NCBI GenBank assembly: GCA_963682025.1
Contig: OY821521.1
Coordinates: 48,461,307 to 48,525,306, forward strand
DNA from: Cordilura impudica
Lineage: Eukaryota; Arthropoda; Insecta; Diptera; Scathophagidae
Reading direction: 5' to 3'
Length of the DNA: 64,000 nucleotides
The notes beneath the pieces were generated by a model. It had not been told where the DNA came from, ran no database searches, and saw only the letters and a list, made by a program, of their open reading frames with translations. This document shows, piece after piece, positions 11,426 through 22,038 of the stretch. Made by a program: the position numbers and the translations under genes. Within the stretch, counting starts at the first letter, position 1. The number at the start of each line of letters is the position of its first letter.

Positions 11426-13139
11426 TGTTTTGAAATATTATGGATTTGATTTTAATTTCTAAATTATGTAGAGATCCTAAGCTCTAATTTGATATTTAAT
11501 TAACGGGTTTTATATTTAATATATTTATTAATCGGTCGCCATTTCGTTTGTGAACATGAAAATGCAAAAATGAATCTATGTTTTTTTTTTTATTTTTAAA
11601 TTCCAATTTCCTGTTTCTTTAATTAAACTACCGAACTATAGATTTATCTTAAGGCAGTCATTTATGGCTTTATAGAACAATTTTTTTGAATTCCAATTGC
11701 TTGAATAGCATTTTTGTTGCCTGGAGCCGTCGATTGGTATGACTTTGACATGGTAGCAAAATATTTGTATCAGTCGGATATTCAATTTATTTCTTTTAAG
11801 CTCGAAGGACCTTTTTATGTTCATCTTGTTCGTTTGCTTTGTTCAGAAATGTTAATTTGATGTTTCACTAAAAATAACTGAAATAAACTGCAAATTTATA
11901 ACAAAACTTTTCACAACAATGCAATTGTTACAAAGTTCGAGCACAGCCCTTAAGTCTTTTCATTTTATGACTAGAATTCTAAGGAAGATACTTAGGACTA
12001 ATGGTTATGAGTTTATGCAAGGTATTTCCATTTTAAAGCTTCTTGTAGAAATAATCAAAAGTTTGAAGCAGCTTTGAATTTATAAAAAAAAACATAACTA
12101 TCAGTATTAAAGATTACAACTAAAACCAGCTGGAATTATTAGTTATGTATCTGTATTGTTCGTTTAACAATTCAAACCATAGTATTATCGTTAATTTGAA
12201 GAATAAACCTTTTTCCACCTTCATCATAAATTCATGTCTTTTTACGTCCTTAATACGTTTCTTTATACTCAGTTACGACTAGTTGGCGATAGACAATTCT
12301 TTAAGCCTTTTTCTTTCATCGCTTTGTATGTGTAGTATCTATCACTGGTACTCTGCTTTGTTGACATTGATGAACTATTATATTTTACAACGAAATGTGA
12401 AATTGCTTTTTATTTGTTCCATTTTTCTATGCAACAAATATCAATCGAGTACAATAGAAATAGAATTCTCAATAAATAAACGCAGTACAGGCAATCAACA
12501 TGGGAAATACTGTTGTACATTTAACTTTATTGTATTGTTTTTGTTCTTATTGGCATTGTTGTAAAGGTACCCTCACATACATATCTTCAATTCTCTATTA
12601 GAGAGGCGAAAAAATTGTTTTATTTTATTTTGTTCTCAAAATTAAAGCTAGATTTGTTGGAGCGAGGCACTGAAGAAGAGTTAAAACGAAAAAAAATATT
12701 GGCTCAAATTTTTTTTTATAAAATATATATTTTTTTAAAGAAAAATATACATATCGCACCTGCACCTCTAAAGTGAGTCAAATCAAAATTTTTAAAATTT
12801 CACTTTTTGCAAGAAAACGATACACAGTGCTCATATCTATCCACTGTAAAAATCTTACATCGGTTTTTCTAGTCTTTCGTAAAAAAAAATACAGTTGTAA
12901 CCCTCTTTTTGTTATAGAGTAGTTTCGTTATAATCCACTAAAAAGACATATTTTGAGTTGCACCCAAAAAACTTGCTATTTTTGATGATCACTGAAAAAA
13001 TCGCTACTAGTGCTATTGTTGTATACATATTATTCGCAATTCTTTACAATGAAACAAGTGTTTTTAAATTTTTTAGTAAATATTAAAAAAAAAACCGTTT
13101 TTTGCCTCTACTGAAAATTTGCAAATTTTGAGTTGACTC
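11426..13139. other. Unique AT-rich sequence, no gene seen
   Basis: Only short, unconvincing ORFs (for example 12283-12564, no ATG start and no domain). The stretch 12840-13130 has TIR-like AT blocks but no matching partner was found. Confidence 0.35.
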
Positions 13140-14824
13140 ATATAATAAAATAAGTTTTTTATAAAAGGACTTTTGTCTAAAAGGAACTACGAAATAAAAT
13201 GCTCTATTTAATTAAATGTATTTTTTTTATAAAAGATAGCTTTTTAAAAAAGCTACTTCATTATAAGAGATACTTTGTTATAAAAGGTACCTTTTTAAGA
13301 AAGAGGTACTTTTTTTTAAATAAAAGATACTTTTCATAAAAAGTATTTTTTATAAGAGATATTTTTTTGTAAAAGGTACTGTATAATAAATGATACATTT
13401 TTATTAAATGTACTTTTTTAATAAATGGTACTTTTTATAAAAGGTTTTTCTTTATAAAAGACACTTTTTATATAAGGTTATTTTTGAAGAAAATGTACTT
13501 TTTGAAAAAAGGTATTTTTCATGAAAATGTAATTTTTATGAAGAGCCGCTTTTTAAGTAAAGGTACTTTTAACAAAAGGTAATTTTTGTAAAAAATAAAC
13601 TTTTTAAAGAATAGGTAAATTTTGAAGAAAAATTAAGAAAATGTTATTATATTATTTATTTACATATTACCATTTACTTTTTTTAAAAAATGTACTTTTT
13701 TATAAAAGGTACTATTTAGTTAAATGTACGGTTTTTTTGTTTAAGAAAAGGTACTTCCTTAATATAAAGTACTTTTGTTAAGAAATGTTACTTTTCAAGA
13801 AAAGGTACTTTTTTAAGAGAAGGTACTTTTTTAAGAAAAAGTATTTTTTGAAGAAAAGATATTTTTTTTAGCAAAAAATATAATATTTTAAGAAAATGTA
13901 GTTTTTTAACACAAAGGAACTTATTAAAAAAATTACTTTGTTAAGAAAATATACTTCTTGAAGGAAAATGTATTTTTTTTTAGCAAAGGTACTTAATAAA
14001 ATATAGTTTTTTAAGAAAATGTAATTTTTTAAGAGAAGGAACTTATTAAAAAAATTACTTTGTTAAGAACATTTATTTCTTGATGTTCCCTTTCAAAAGG
14101 TATTTTTTGAAAGGGAACATCACCTTAAGAAAAGGTATTTTTTTTTAAAGAAAAATTTACATATTGAAGAAAATGTACTCTTAAGAGGATGTTTTTATTT
14201 AACGAAAATAAAATATAGTTTTTAAAAAATGGTCCTTTTTTAAGAAAAGTTACTTTTTAAGAAAAGGTAAATTTTTTAAGAAAAATTATTTTTTTTACAA
14301 AAGGTACTTCTTTAACAAAAGGTTTCCTTTTGTAACAAAAGGTTCTCTTTTGTAACAAAATGTAATTTTTTTTTGCAAAATATATTTTTCTTAAGAAAAG
14401 ACAATTTTTGCATGAAGAGAAACTTTTTTAAGAGATTATTTTTTAGAAAAATGTGTCTTTTTTAAGTAAAGGTACCCTTTTGACAAAAGGCACTTTTTGA
14501 GAAAAAGTACCCTTTTGAGAAAAAGTACCTTTTCGAGAGAAAAGGAAATTTTTTGTTTAAGAAAACGCACTCTTTTTAAGAAAAGGTAATTAGGAAAATA
14601 AACTTTTGTCAATTTATTTTTTAAGAAAATTTGTTTAAAAAGTAATTTATTTTTTTTTAGAAAATTTACTCTTTTATGATAAAAGGTTCTTTTTTGAAGA
14701 AATGGTAGTCTCTTAAGAAAAGGTACTTCTTAAAGAAAATTTTTCTTTTGTAAAGAAAATTTACATTTAGTAGGAAAAGGTGAATTTTTATGAAATGTTA
14801 CTTTTTCAAGGAAAGATACTTTAA
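13140..14824 (+). repeat. Degenerate 17-bp minisatellite, left block (family G)
   Basis: About 95 degenerate units of the type TTATAAAAGGTACTTTT, with AAG replacing TAT in many. Each unit is close to self-complementary around GGTACT. The array continues at 15191-15261 and 17418-17700, so F3 and A2 were inserted into one original array. A short inverted repeat near 14085-14118 (GATGTTCCCTTTCAAAAGG and its complement) shows local rearrangement. Confidence 0.8.
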
Positions 14825-15190
14825 ATTAATCTAACCCATAAAAACAAAGTTTTTCTTTCCCTATGCATATGAGTTTTGAATCTCTCCGTGACTGTGCGTG
14901 ACTTTGCGTGACTATTTAAATATTAATCTTTGGCCACAACAAGTCTATGGACAAAGTTTCTGATCGATCGGATGAGGGGAAATGGGTTTTAAATCACTCC
15001 GTGACTGTGCGTAACCATGCGTGACTGTGCGTGACTAAGTCAAAGTTAATCGGACGAGAGGAAATGACATTTAGATTCTTCCGTGACTGTAGTCACAACA
15101 CGACTATAGGCCAAGTTTCAGATAAATGGGGTTGCCCCACGACATACAAACTGACAGACAGAGAGTATGAGTTAAAACAAAGTGTTTAAA
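14825..15190 (+). mobile_element. Family F element, short copy (F3)
   Basis: Has the left block (AATCTAACCCATAAAAAC), about two tandem units, and a degraded right end with GACAGACAGAGAGTATG. It is inserted in the 17-bp minisatellite. Confidence 0.75.
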
Positions 15191-15261
15191 AACACTACAT
15201 TTTTAAAAAATTTTTTTAAGAAAGAAAAAGCACTTTTTTAAGAGAAGGTACTTAAAAAAAA
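15191..15261 (+). repeat. Minisatellite G remnant between F3 and A2
   Basis: Two or three units with AGAGAAGGTACTT. It shows that F3 and A2 are separate insertions. Confidence 0.6.
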
Positions 15262-15429
15262 TCATGGGAGTCCGATCACAGGGGAGATGTCTAAACATCT
15301 AGTAATTTAAGGTTTTTATGGCACTTATTTAAAATCAAACAGAAAACGTCATCTATCCATCACTTACAGCAATCAACTCAGGGGCTCTCCTAATATAAAA
15401 ATATTTATTATTATTTATTATTTCAACTG

Positions 15430-16017
15430 GTTAATTTTTCGTTTTCATTTTTTAATTTTCGTTTTTCACTTTTTATTTTTAATTTTTTATTTATCATTTT
15501 TAATTTTTAGTTTTTCATTTTTCATTTTTCGTGTTTCGTTTTTCATTTTTTATTGTTTTTTTATTTTTAATTTTCATTTTTTATTTTTCATTGTTTATAT
15601 TTCATATTTTATTCTTCATTTTTCATTTTTTATTTTTAAATTTTAATTTTTCGTTTTTCATTTTTCACTTTTAATTTTCTATTCATCATTTTTAATTTTT
15701 CGTTTTTCATTTTTCGTGTTTCGTGTTTCGTTTTTCATTTCTTATTTTTTTTTCATTTTTTATTTTTAATTTTCATTTTTATTTTTTTATTTTTCATTGT
15801 TCATATTTCATATTTTATTTTTCATTTCTTATTTTTAATTTTTCATTTTTAATTTTTCCTATTTCATATTTTATTTTTCATTTTTCATTTTTTATGTTTA
15901 GTTTTTTATTTTTCATTTTTTATTTTTCATTTTACATTTTTCATTTTTAATTTTTAATTTTTAATTTTTAATTTTTTAATTTTCATTTTTCATTTTTCAT
16001 TTTTCATTTTTAATTTT
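15430..16017 (+). repeat. (ATTTTTC)n-type heptanucleotide array in A2, left part
   Basis: Period 7 with variants ATTTTTA, GTTTTTC and ATTTTTT. The F/S/I-rich open frame at 15723-15950 is a by-product of the period and not a gene. Confidence 0.8.
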
Positions 16018-16808
16018 TATACCCTATACCACTATGTGGTTTGGGTATAATGACTTTGTGCTGCTGTTTGTAACAACCTAAAATATTTGACCTACACCCA
16101 TCTTTAATTTTACCGATCGAACCAGAATCACTATCTGATTCGATTTAACGATATTCGTCCGTCCGTCCGTCCGTCTGTGTGTCCATGTAAAGCTTGTAAT
16201 CAAACTGCAGGTCGCAAATATGAATATATTTTGATGAAATTTAGTATTTGATCTTTTATCGGCCATGGGATGAACGCTATTGAAATTGGTGAGAATCGAT
16301 CCATGTTCAGATCTAGCCCCCATACAAATGAACCCTATGAAATCAACATATATTGCCATAAGATCCAAATTATCATACAAATCTTAGTCAAATTGGGTTT
16401 GTATGTATATATTACATCCATTAATCATTAGTCCAAAAATGATCCCTATTGGACAATTCTTAGTCATAGGCCCCATATAGAGCTGCTTCCCGATCTTCAC
16501 TTAAATCTATCAAAAAACAAAAATATTGCACTGATTATTCTCAAATTTTGTTTGTATATATTTTTGCAAAATACAGGAGACTTTACCAAACATGGTCAGG
16601 ATCGGTCCATTTTTGGGGCTAGTCCCCATATAGATATAGCATCCGATATGAACTTTTTCATATCTGCAGCCGAAAAAATTAATAAAAATCCCACTCAAAT
16701 TTGGTTTATGCTTATTTTCTATAGTTGGGCCTGAGAGATAGGGTCTCTAAACGCATGTTATAGGGTATCGTATAGCCGGTCTAGACCGACTATAATTTTC
16801 TTACTTGT
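16018..16808 (+). mobile_element. Family B element (B4) nested in A2
   Basis: Complete: TATACCCTATACCACTATGT hairpin at the start, (GTCC)n at 16157-16176 and an ATAGGGTAT subterminal repeat. The end palindrome is interrupted by a C, giving AGCCGGTCTAGACCGACT, and is followed by TTTTCTTACTTGTT. Confidence 0.85.
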
Positions 16809-16914
16809 TTAAAATCAAACAGAAAACGTCATCTATCACTTACAGCAATCAACTCAGGGGCTCTCCTAATATAAAAATTTTTATTATTATTTATTATTTC
16901 AACTGGTTAATTTT

Positions 16915-17270
16915 TAATTTTTCGTTTTTCATTTTTTAATTTTCGTTTTTCGTTTTTCATTTTTCACTTCAAATTTTTAATTTTTTATTTATCATTTTTC
17001 AGTTTTCATTTTTCATTTTACTTTTTTCATTTTACGTGTTTCGTTTTTCATTTATCATTTTTTTTCATTTCTTATTTAAAATTTTTTAATTTTCATTTTT
17101 GATTTTTTATTTTTCATTGTTAATTTTTCATATTTTATTTTTCATTTTTTATTTAAAATTTTTCATTTTTCCATTTTCATATTTTATGTTTCATTTTTTA
17201 TTTTTCATTTTTAATTTTTTTTATTTTTAATTTTTTTTTATTTTTAATTTTTCATTTTTAAATTTCAAAC
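16915..17270 (+). repeat. Heptanucleotide array in A2, right part
   Basis: Resumes after B4 and the short duplicated arm block. Period-7 TTTTTCA/TTTTTAA units. Confidence 0.75.
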
Positions 17271-17417
17271 AGGTTATTACATATTATAATTTTTTCACCG
17301 ACACAATCATAAGTCACACGGTTTTTATCTTACGTCTCCCATGTTACGCTGTTTTTGTGATTGTATTGTGAAATATAAATATACCCCCCTGCGCGTATAG
17401 ATGTTTACACATCAAAA

Positions 17418-17700
17418 GTTTTTTTTTAAAAGAAAATATACAAGTTTTATAAAAGTTACTTTTTTATAAAAGGTACTTTTTTATAAAAGGTATATTTTTA
17501 TAAAACATACTTTTTTATAAAAGGTACTTTTTTTATAATAGGTACTTTTTTACAAAAGTTACTTTTTTATAAAAGGTACTTTATTATAAAAGGTACTTTA
17601 TTATAAAAGGTACTTTTTTTATAAAAGGTACTTTTTTACAAAAGGTACTTTTTTACAAAAGGTACTTTTTTATAAAAGGTATTTTTTTAAGAAAAGTTAA
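17418..17700 (+). repeat. 17-bp minisatellite G, right block
   Basis: About 15 well-preserved TTATAAAAGGTACTTTT units, more homogeneous than the left block. Confidence 0.85.
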
Positions 17701-19127
17701 TTTCAACATTTAATGGGGTTAAGTATTTATGTAAAGAAAGTAACTTTGTACCAAAACCAATACCAACAACTAATGTTGGCGTTTAAAGCAGTTTTTGCTC
17801 TATATATTTGCTCGTATTGATATGACACTGTCATAGTTGATGGCACCAAAACAAAAGTAAAGTACGAGTATTATTATTGTTGTCTTGTTTATATGATTGT
17901 GTATAGAATGTATGTAATGAAATTATGTGTGCGTGTGTTTGTGTTTGTTCAGTGGATAAATGTGTACTTAGTATTTGGCCATGGCCCAAACCTAATGTCT
18001 GTGCCATTGTATTTTGGCCATGATAATAAAAATTTGGTGTTTTGGATGTTGTTATTGTGTTAATACAATGTTTTGCCAGTAATAAATTGCATGAAAGTGT
18101 TAGGAAGTTACGTTTGTGAGTGTAAACGTATTGTAGGAGTATGTGTTAAAGTTTTTTAGACTTCTGGACTTGATAGTTTCAACGATATTGTCACGTTTTT
18201 ATTATTGTTAATGTTACTGTTGTTGTAAATGTGTTGCTGCCTCTGCTGTTATTGCTGATAATAGGATATTTGTCTGGCTCTAGTGTTTTGCGTTGTTGAT
18301 TCTGTTGTTTTTTTTCTCGTTTTTCTTTTTTTTTTTTGTAAAAGCAAAAATGCTATTCAGCAACAAGCCATGGTTTTTATTGATTTTAACTCCACCCTTT
18401 TAGAGGAATTTTGTTTTTCTACTTCGCCCTCTGCTGCTTAAGTTATTCTGTTTGTAGAAGAAGCAACAATTTTAAAAGTTTTTTTAACTCACTCTTCTTC
18501 TACTTCGTGTTTTGCACAGAATAATTTAGCCTTGAAAGTTTTACTTACTTTAGTTAAATATAGAAAAGAGTATGACAACTATACACAATAGTCCTTCACT
18601 TTCGCTTAAAACAATTTTTGTTGAGTCATAGCTACTTCTTGTTGTTGCTGTAGCTGTATTATTCTTGTCTATAGTGTGAATTGACTTTACTGTTTTGTAT
18701 ATCATGTGATATATAATATAAGTTGGGAATTTGTAAAGATGAGTTAAGAGAAATAGTTATCTTAGTTTTGTTTTCTGTAAGCCTTTGGATCAAAAATTTC
18801 CAAAAACTTATGAATATTTTAAATGCAACTTTGGCGGATTTTTTGTTTGTTTATATTCTTTATCCAATATTCTGGAATTGTATATTTTGAAAAATTGTCT
18901 GGAATAGAGCTTGATTGTTTCCACATAATCAATTGTTATGGAAATTGAATTATTAAGTTGCCCTTTCACTATATCATATCTTCTGGTCATTACTTGGATT
19001 TTTAACAGTATATTATTTTACAGGATCATTTTCTTGAACTGGTCACTCGGATTTATTATAATGTATCTAATTTAATCGTAGATATTTCACTAGATTTTTC
19101 CTAGCTTGTTATGGTGGTGGGAGCGTT
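17701..19127. other. Unique non-coding DNA, possibly intronic
   Basis: Less repetitive and locally TTG/CTG-rich (17720-18700). No ORF with coding character and no shared repeat was seen. It may be host intron. Confidence 0.4.
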
Positions 19128-19770
19128 GCTAAAACGGGGCCACCAATGTCATTCTAATTTAGTGTCTTTTAGCACTAAAAAGTTCTAAATTAGTATAAAA
19201 GTAAAAGCGCTAAGAATGTTTGGAAGTAAATAAAATTATCTTATTTATTAAAAAAATTTATGAAAACAAAAGCCAGTCCGTCTGGCCGTTCTATTCGGCC
19301 GATTAGCTTAATTTATTTTAATGAAAGGTATTTAGACACAGATATGTCATCAATCATTGAAAGTTACTCAACTCCCACCTTACTCAAGTTATACTGAAAC
19401 GCGATTCTTCCTTGTACATTTCTTATGGGACACATTTTCTCCAGCAATTCGAATTCTTATAGCTTCTCTTCTAATGAATGGATCTTGATCGTTTCACTCT
19501 CAGAACACTCCGTGGATCAAGCACTTTCTTTTGAGCTATTAACTGCTTAAATCCGTTGAGGTTGAGGAAGGTTATGCGTGCACAATCAACTTTACATTCA
19601 ATTTTTCCAATTTTTTTTCAATATTTTCCTTCATTCAAACTCCTATAACTAGAGTCCTAATTGCGTCAGCACATCTAAGAACACCAAGTGGATCATGCTC
19701 TTTAAATTCGTTGAGTTTGAGGAAAGTTATGCGTGCACATTCAATTTTACATTATGCAACACGCGACTTA
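19128..19770 (-). mobile_element. Possible LTR end with primer-binding-site-like sequence
   Basis: Read on the minus strand, a ~620-base stretch with AATAAA-type signals (near 19310 and 19240) ends in ...GAATGACA at 19147. One base later comes TGGTGGCCCCGTTTTAGC (19145-19128), which starts with TGG as LTR-retrotransposon primer-binding sites do. A ~75-base segment is duplicated inside (about 19546-19610 and 19695-19755). No gag or pol remains, and the LTR start is not defined. Weak call. Confidence 0.3.
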
Positions 19771-19899
19771 ACGTACAGATTTCATTACAATAATTGTATA
19801 CCCTGCGCTGAATTGTAAATTGCCAAAAATTTGAATACCTTAAGGTGGAATACAAGGTGGCCTTTATTTCTGTGTGTTCAACAAATATTTATAATGAAA

Positions 19900-20006
19900 T
19901 AAACTTAATGAATTAAATAGATTAAAAAACATTGAAAGAAATAAATTGAATGATAAAATAAAATTTCCTAGATTGCACTTGAATTTCGAGGGTTGGGCTC
20001 TGCTAG
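19900..20006 (+). mobile_element. Helitron 3'-end fragment (C1)
   Basis: Ends in TGCACTTGAATTTCGAGGGT, then ...CTGCTAG followed by T. This is the hairpin-plus-CTAG 3' end of family C, slightly decayed. Confidence 0.6.
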
Positions 20007-20024
20007 TTTTTATTAATTAAAAAA

Positions 20025-20218
20025 AAAATATATATAGTAGGCTAGGCGATTTCTTGTGACCGATGTTTTGTTCTACCGTTTTATCCCGATTTTGACCAAG
20101 CGTATATTATTTGAAAGGTATTTCTTTATAGGTGTTTTCCAGATTTACAGATTTTTAAATTTTTTTCTTTATTTTGAGAAAATTGCATTTAAAGTTGCTA
20201 CTAACACATACAAAAAAA
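20025..20218 (+). mobile_element. Helitron family C copy (C2), 5' piece
   Basis: 5' block GTAGGCTAGGCGATTTCTTG through TTGCTACTAACACATACA. It is interrupted at 20219 by family A and other DNA, and continues at 21857-22038. Confidence 0.75.
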
Positions 20219-20735
20219 TCATGTAAGTCCGATCACAAGGGAGATGTGTAAACATCTAATAATTAAAGAAAACATCAACATCATATTTTCCAGTGCTGTT
20301 TTTTGAAATTCAATTGATGTTTTCTGAAATGCAATTGATGTTTTCTGAAATTCAATTGATGTTTTCTGAAATACAATTAATGTTTTCAGCAATTCAAATG
20401 ATGCTTTTTGAAATTCTATTGATGTTTTCTGAAATACAATTAATGTTCTCAGCAATTCAAATAATGCTTTTTGAAATTCAATTGATGTTTTCTGAAATTA
20501 TATTGATGGTTTCTGAAATACAATTGATGCTTTCTGAAATAGAATTGATGTTTTTTGAAAAACAATTGGAAAATGTTTAGAAAAGAACATATCATAATTT
20601 TTTCACCAATACAATCATAAGTCACACAGCGTTATCTGCTTCAGCTCACACCGATATGAGTTACGCTGTTTTTGTGATTGTATTGTGAAATAGAAATTTA
20701 TCCCCCTGCGCGTATAGATGTTTACACATCAAAAA
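20219..20735 (+). mobile_element. Family A element (A3) with a 21-bp satellite core
   Basis: The left end TCATGTAAGTCCGATCACAA plus the terminal repeat is at 20219-20257. The right end (CCCCCTGCGCGTATAGATGT and onward) finishes in CATCAAAAA at 20735. The core is not the 7-bp array of A2/A5 but a 21-bp tandem repeat. It is inserted in Helitron C2. Confidence 0.8.
20293..20580 (+). repeat. 21-bp tandem satellite in A3
   Basis: About 13 units of the type TTTTCTGAAATTCAATTGAT plus G. Because 21 is divisible by 3 and the unit has no stop in some frames, both strands carry open frames made of heptad repeats (MFSEIQL on plus, QKTSIEF on minus). These are most likely by-products. Confidence 0.85.
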
Positions 20736-20742
20736 TATGCAA

Positions 20743-20971
20743 GGGGCAAATCGTCGCATTCAATATCGAATAAAATCAGTAGAAATTGCATATTTTGGTT
20801 TATTATTTAAAGAAGGGACAATCGTCAGAGCTCGTTCCACTTTTGCTATTAACTATGGATAATAACTTGCTATCTGTGACAGAGTTAAATTACGCTTTGT
20901 ATATTATTTGGGAAAATAAAAAAATAATTTCGATTGAAAAATTTCGATAATGAATGCGACGATTCGACCCC
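20743..20971 (+). mobile_element. Small MITE, family D (D1)
   Basis: 229 bp with ~20-bp terminal inverted repeats: GGGGCAAATCGTCGCATTC at the left, and GAATGCGACGATTCGACCCC at the right. A second copy at 58106-58335 shares the TTTGGTTTATTATTT and ATTTCGAT.GAAAAATTTCG blocks. No target duplication is clear. Non-coding. Confidence 0.65.
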
Positions 20972-21611
20972 AGATATTTGTAAAGTGTGAAATTGGTTAA
21001 AAATCACGTGATTTTACTAAAAACCTTTTTAAACTCTACTACCGGTTACATGTGTTTATTATTTTATTTATTTATTAAAAATAATATTAAATGCAGTGAT
21101 AATTGTTAAATATATATATAATAAGTTGTAGTGTTACGAATAACTTTAAATGATTGAGAAAATTAATTATAAATTTTTATAAAAATAAATGTTTAATAAA
21201 ATAGCAACATTCTATATGGAATACCGAAATTAGGCCCGTTTTAGAAAAAAACGCTTTTATAACGCTATTCGCTCCCTGATTTAATCTCCTTACACTTCAT
21301 TTTGTCTCCAAACACTTCCAATAAAGTGTGCCTTCATTTTATCTCCAAACACTTACTTTTGCCTAGGCTATTAATATTATAGATTTATTGTATTATTGTA
21401 TTATTTAAAAAAATTTTGTTTTATTATGAAAAATAGTAATAACTACTAAAAATGTTTATTAATGAAAGTTGTCAACATATAATTGTGTCAATATTACTAT
21501 ATTGAAAAAAGAAAAAAACAGAAAAAACATTTCCAAATAGAGTAAAGACGCGGTTTTATTTAGAACTCAAATAAAACTAAACAAAATACCGAAATATTTT
21601 GGTGCAATTCT
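20972..21611. other. Mixed AT-rich DNA with a second Helitron-like 5' end
   Basis: Mostly featureless. At 21362-21390 the complement reads TCTATAATATTAATAGCCTA followed by GGCAAAAG, very like the 5' end of family C but joined to different sequence (direct repeats of a TCTCCAAACACTT block at 21305-21352). This suggests a second, related Helitron family. Its 3' end was not found. Confidence 0.4.
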
Positions 21612-21856
21612 GGAAATCATTGTGGTTTGTGAATAAAAACATCTATTCAAGCAGTAAGCGCTATCTACATGTGTATAGCAAGCAACTGCTATGTTTGTCA
21701 TACTTGATGGTTGCAGTTGTATGCTATACATTCATGGCGCTTTCTGTTGGTTGATGAATCAGCTAAATAATTGTAGCTTCCATTTCCGTAAATAGTTCCG
21801 CTTCCGTAAGGGAACTTTGTGATTTTTACCCCCCTGATCGCATAGATGTTTACACA
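21612..21856 (+). mobile_element. Diverged family A relative (A4)
   Basis: The right end is conserved (TTTTTACCCCCCTGATCGCA and ...GATGTTTACACATCAAAAA). The left palindrome is decayed (GTGAATAAAAACATCT). The interior is a pair of inverted arms, GCGCTATCTACATGTGTATA (21659 on) and its partner near 21722-21756, related to the GCGTCATCTATG arms of A1. Compact, without satellite. Confidence 0.55.
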
Positions 21857-22038
21857 TCAAAAATTATACATTTGCTATGTGTGTTTATTAAATTTGTTAA
21901 TGTGTTTGTTAATGAGTTTGTTATCTTCATTCACAATAATAATAAACCAAAAAAGTGTTGGTTTGTGAATTGGCTAAGTTTTTAAACATAAAGTTGCCTA
22001 GAAAATGCACTCGAATTTCGAGCGCTGGAATTTGCTAG
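21857..22038 (+). mobile_element. Helitron family C copy (C2), 3' piece
   Basis: Resumes with TTATACATTTGCTATGTGTG. It ends with the hairpin CTCGAATTTCGAG and CTAG at 22035-22038, followed by T as expected for Helitron insertion. Confidence 0.75.

Larger units (their letters stand above)
15262..17417 (+). mobile_element. Family A element (A2) with 7-bp satellite core
   Basis: The left end is TCATGGGAGTCCGATCACAG, then the terminal repeat (AGATGTCTAAACATCTA), the ACGTCATCTAT.CATCACTTA arm, and TCAACTGG before the core. The core is a long ATTTTTC/ATTTTTA-type heptanucleotide array, interrupted by B4 at 16018-16808 with duplication of an arm block just after it (16803-16915). The right end has the conserved AACAGGTTATTAC...CACAATCATAAGTCACAC segment, a CCCCCCTGCGCGTAT stretch and the inverted terminal repeat ending in CATCAAAA. 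No protein is credible. Confidence 0.8.

Noticed and set aside
16078..16380. Recurrent 60-110-codon frames in family B elements, similar from copy to copy
   Set aside because: Similarity comes from element copies. The frames are broken in most copies, start upstream of the repeat tracts and have no domain. Family B is non-coding.
20293..20580. 95-codon heptad-repeat frame (and an opposite-strand partner) resembling a coiled coil
   Set aside because: Exact product of a 21-bp satellite. No promoter, no conserved start, and lies between transposon ends.
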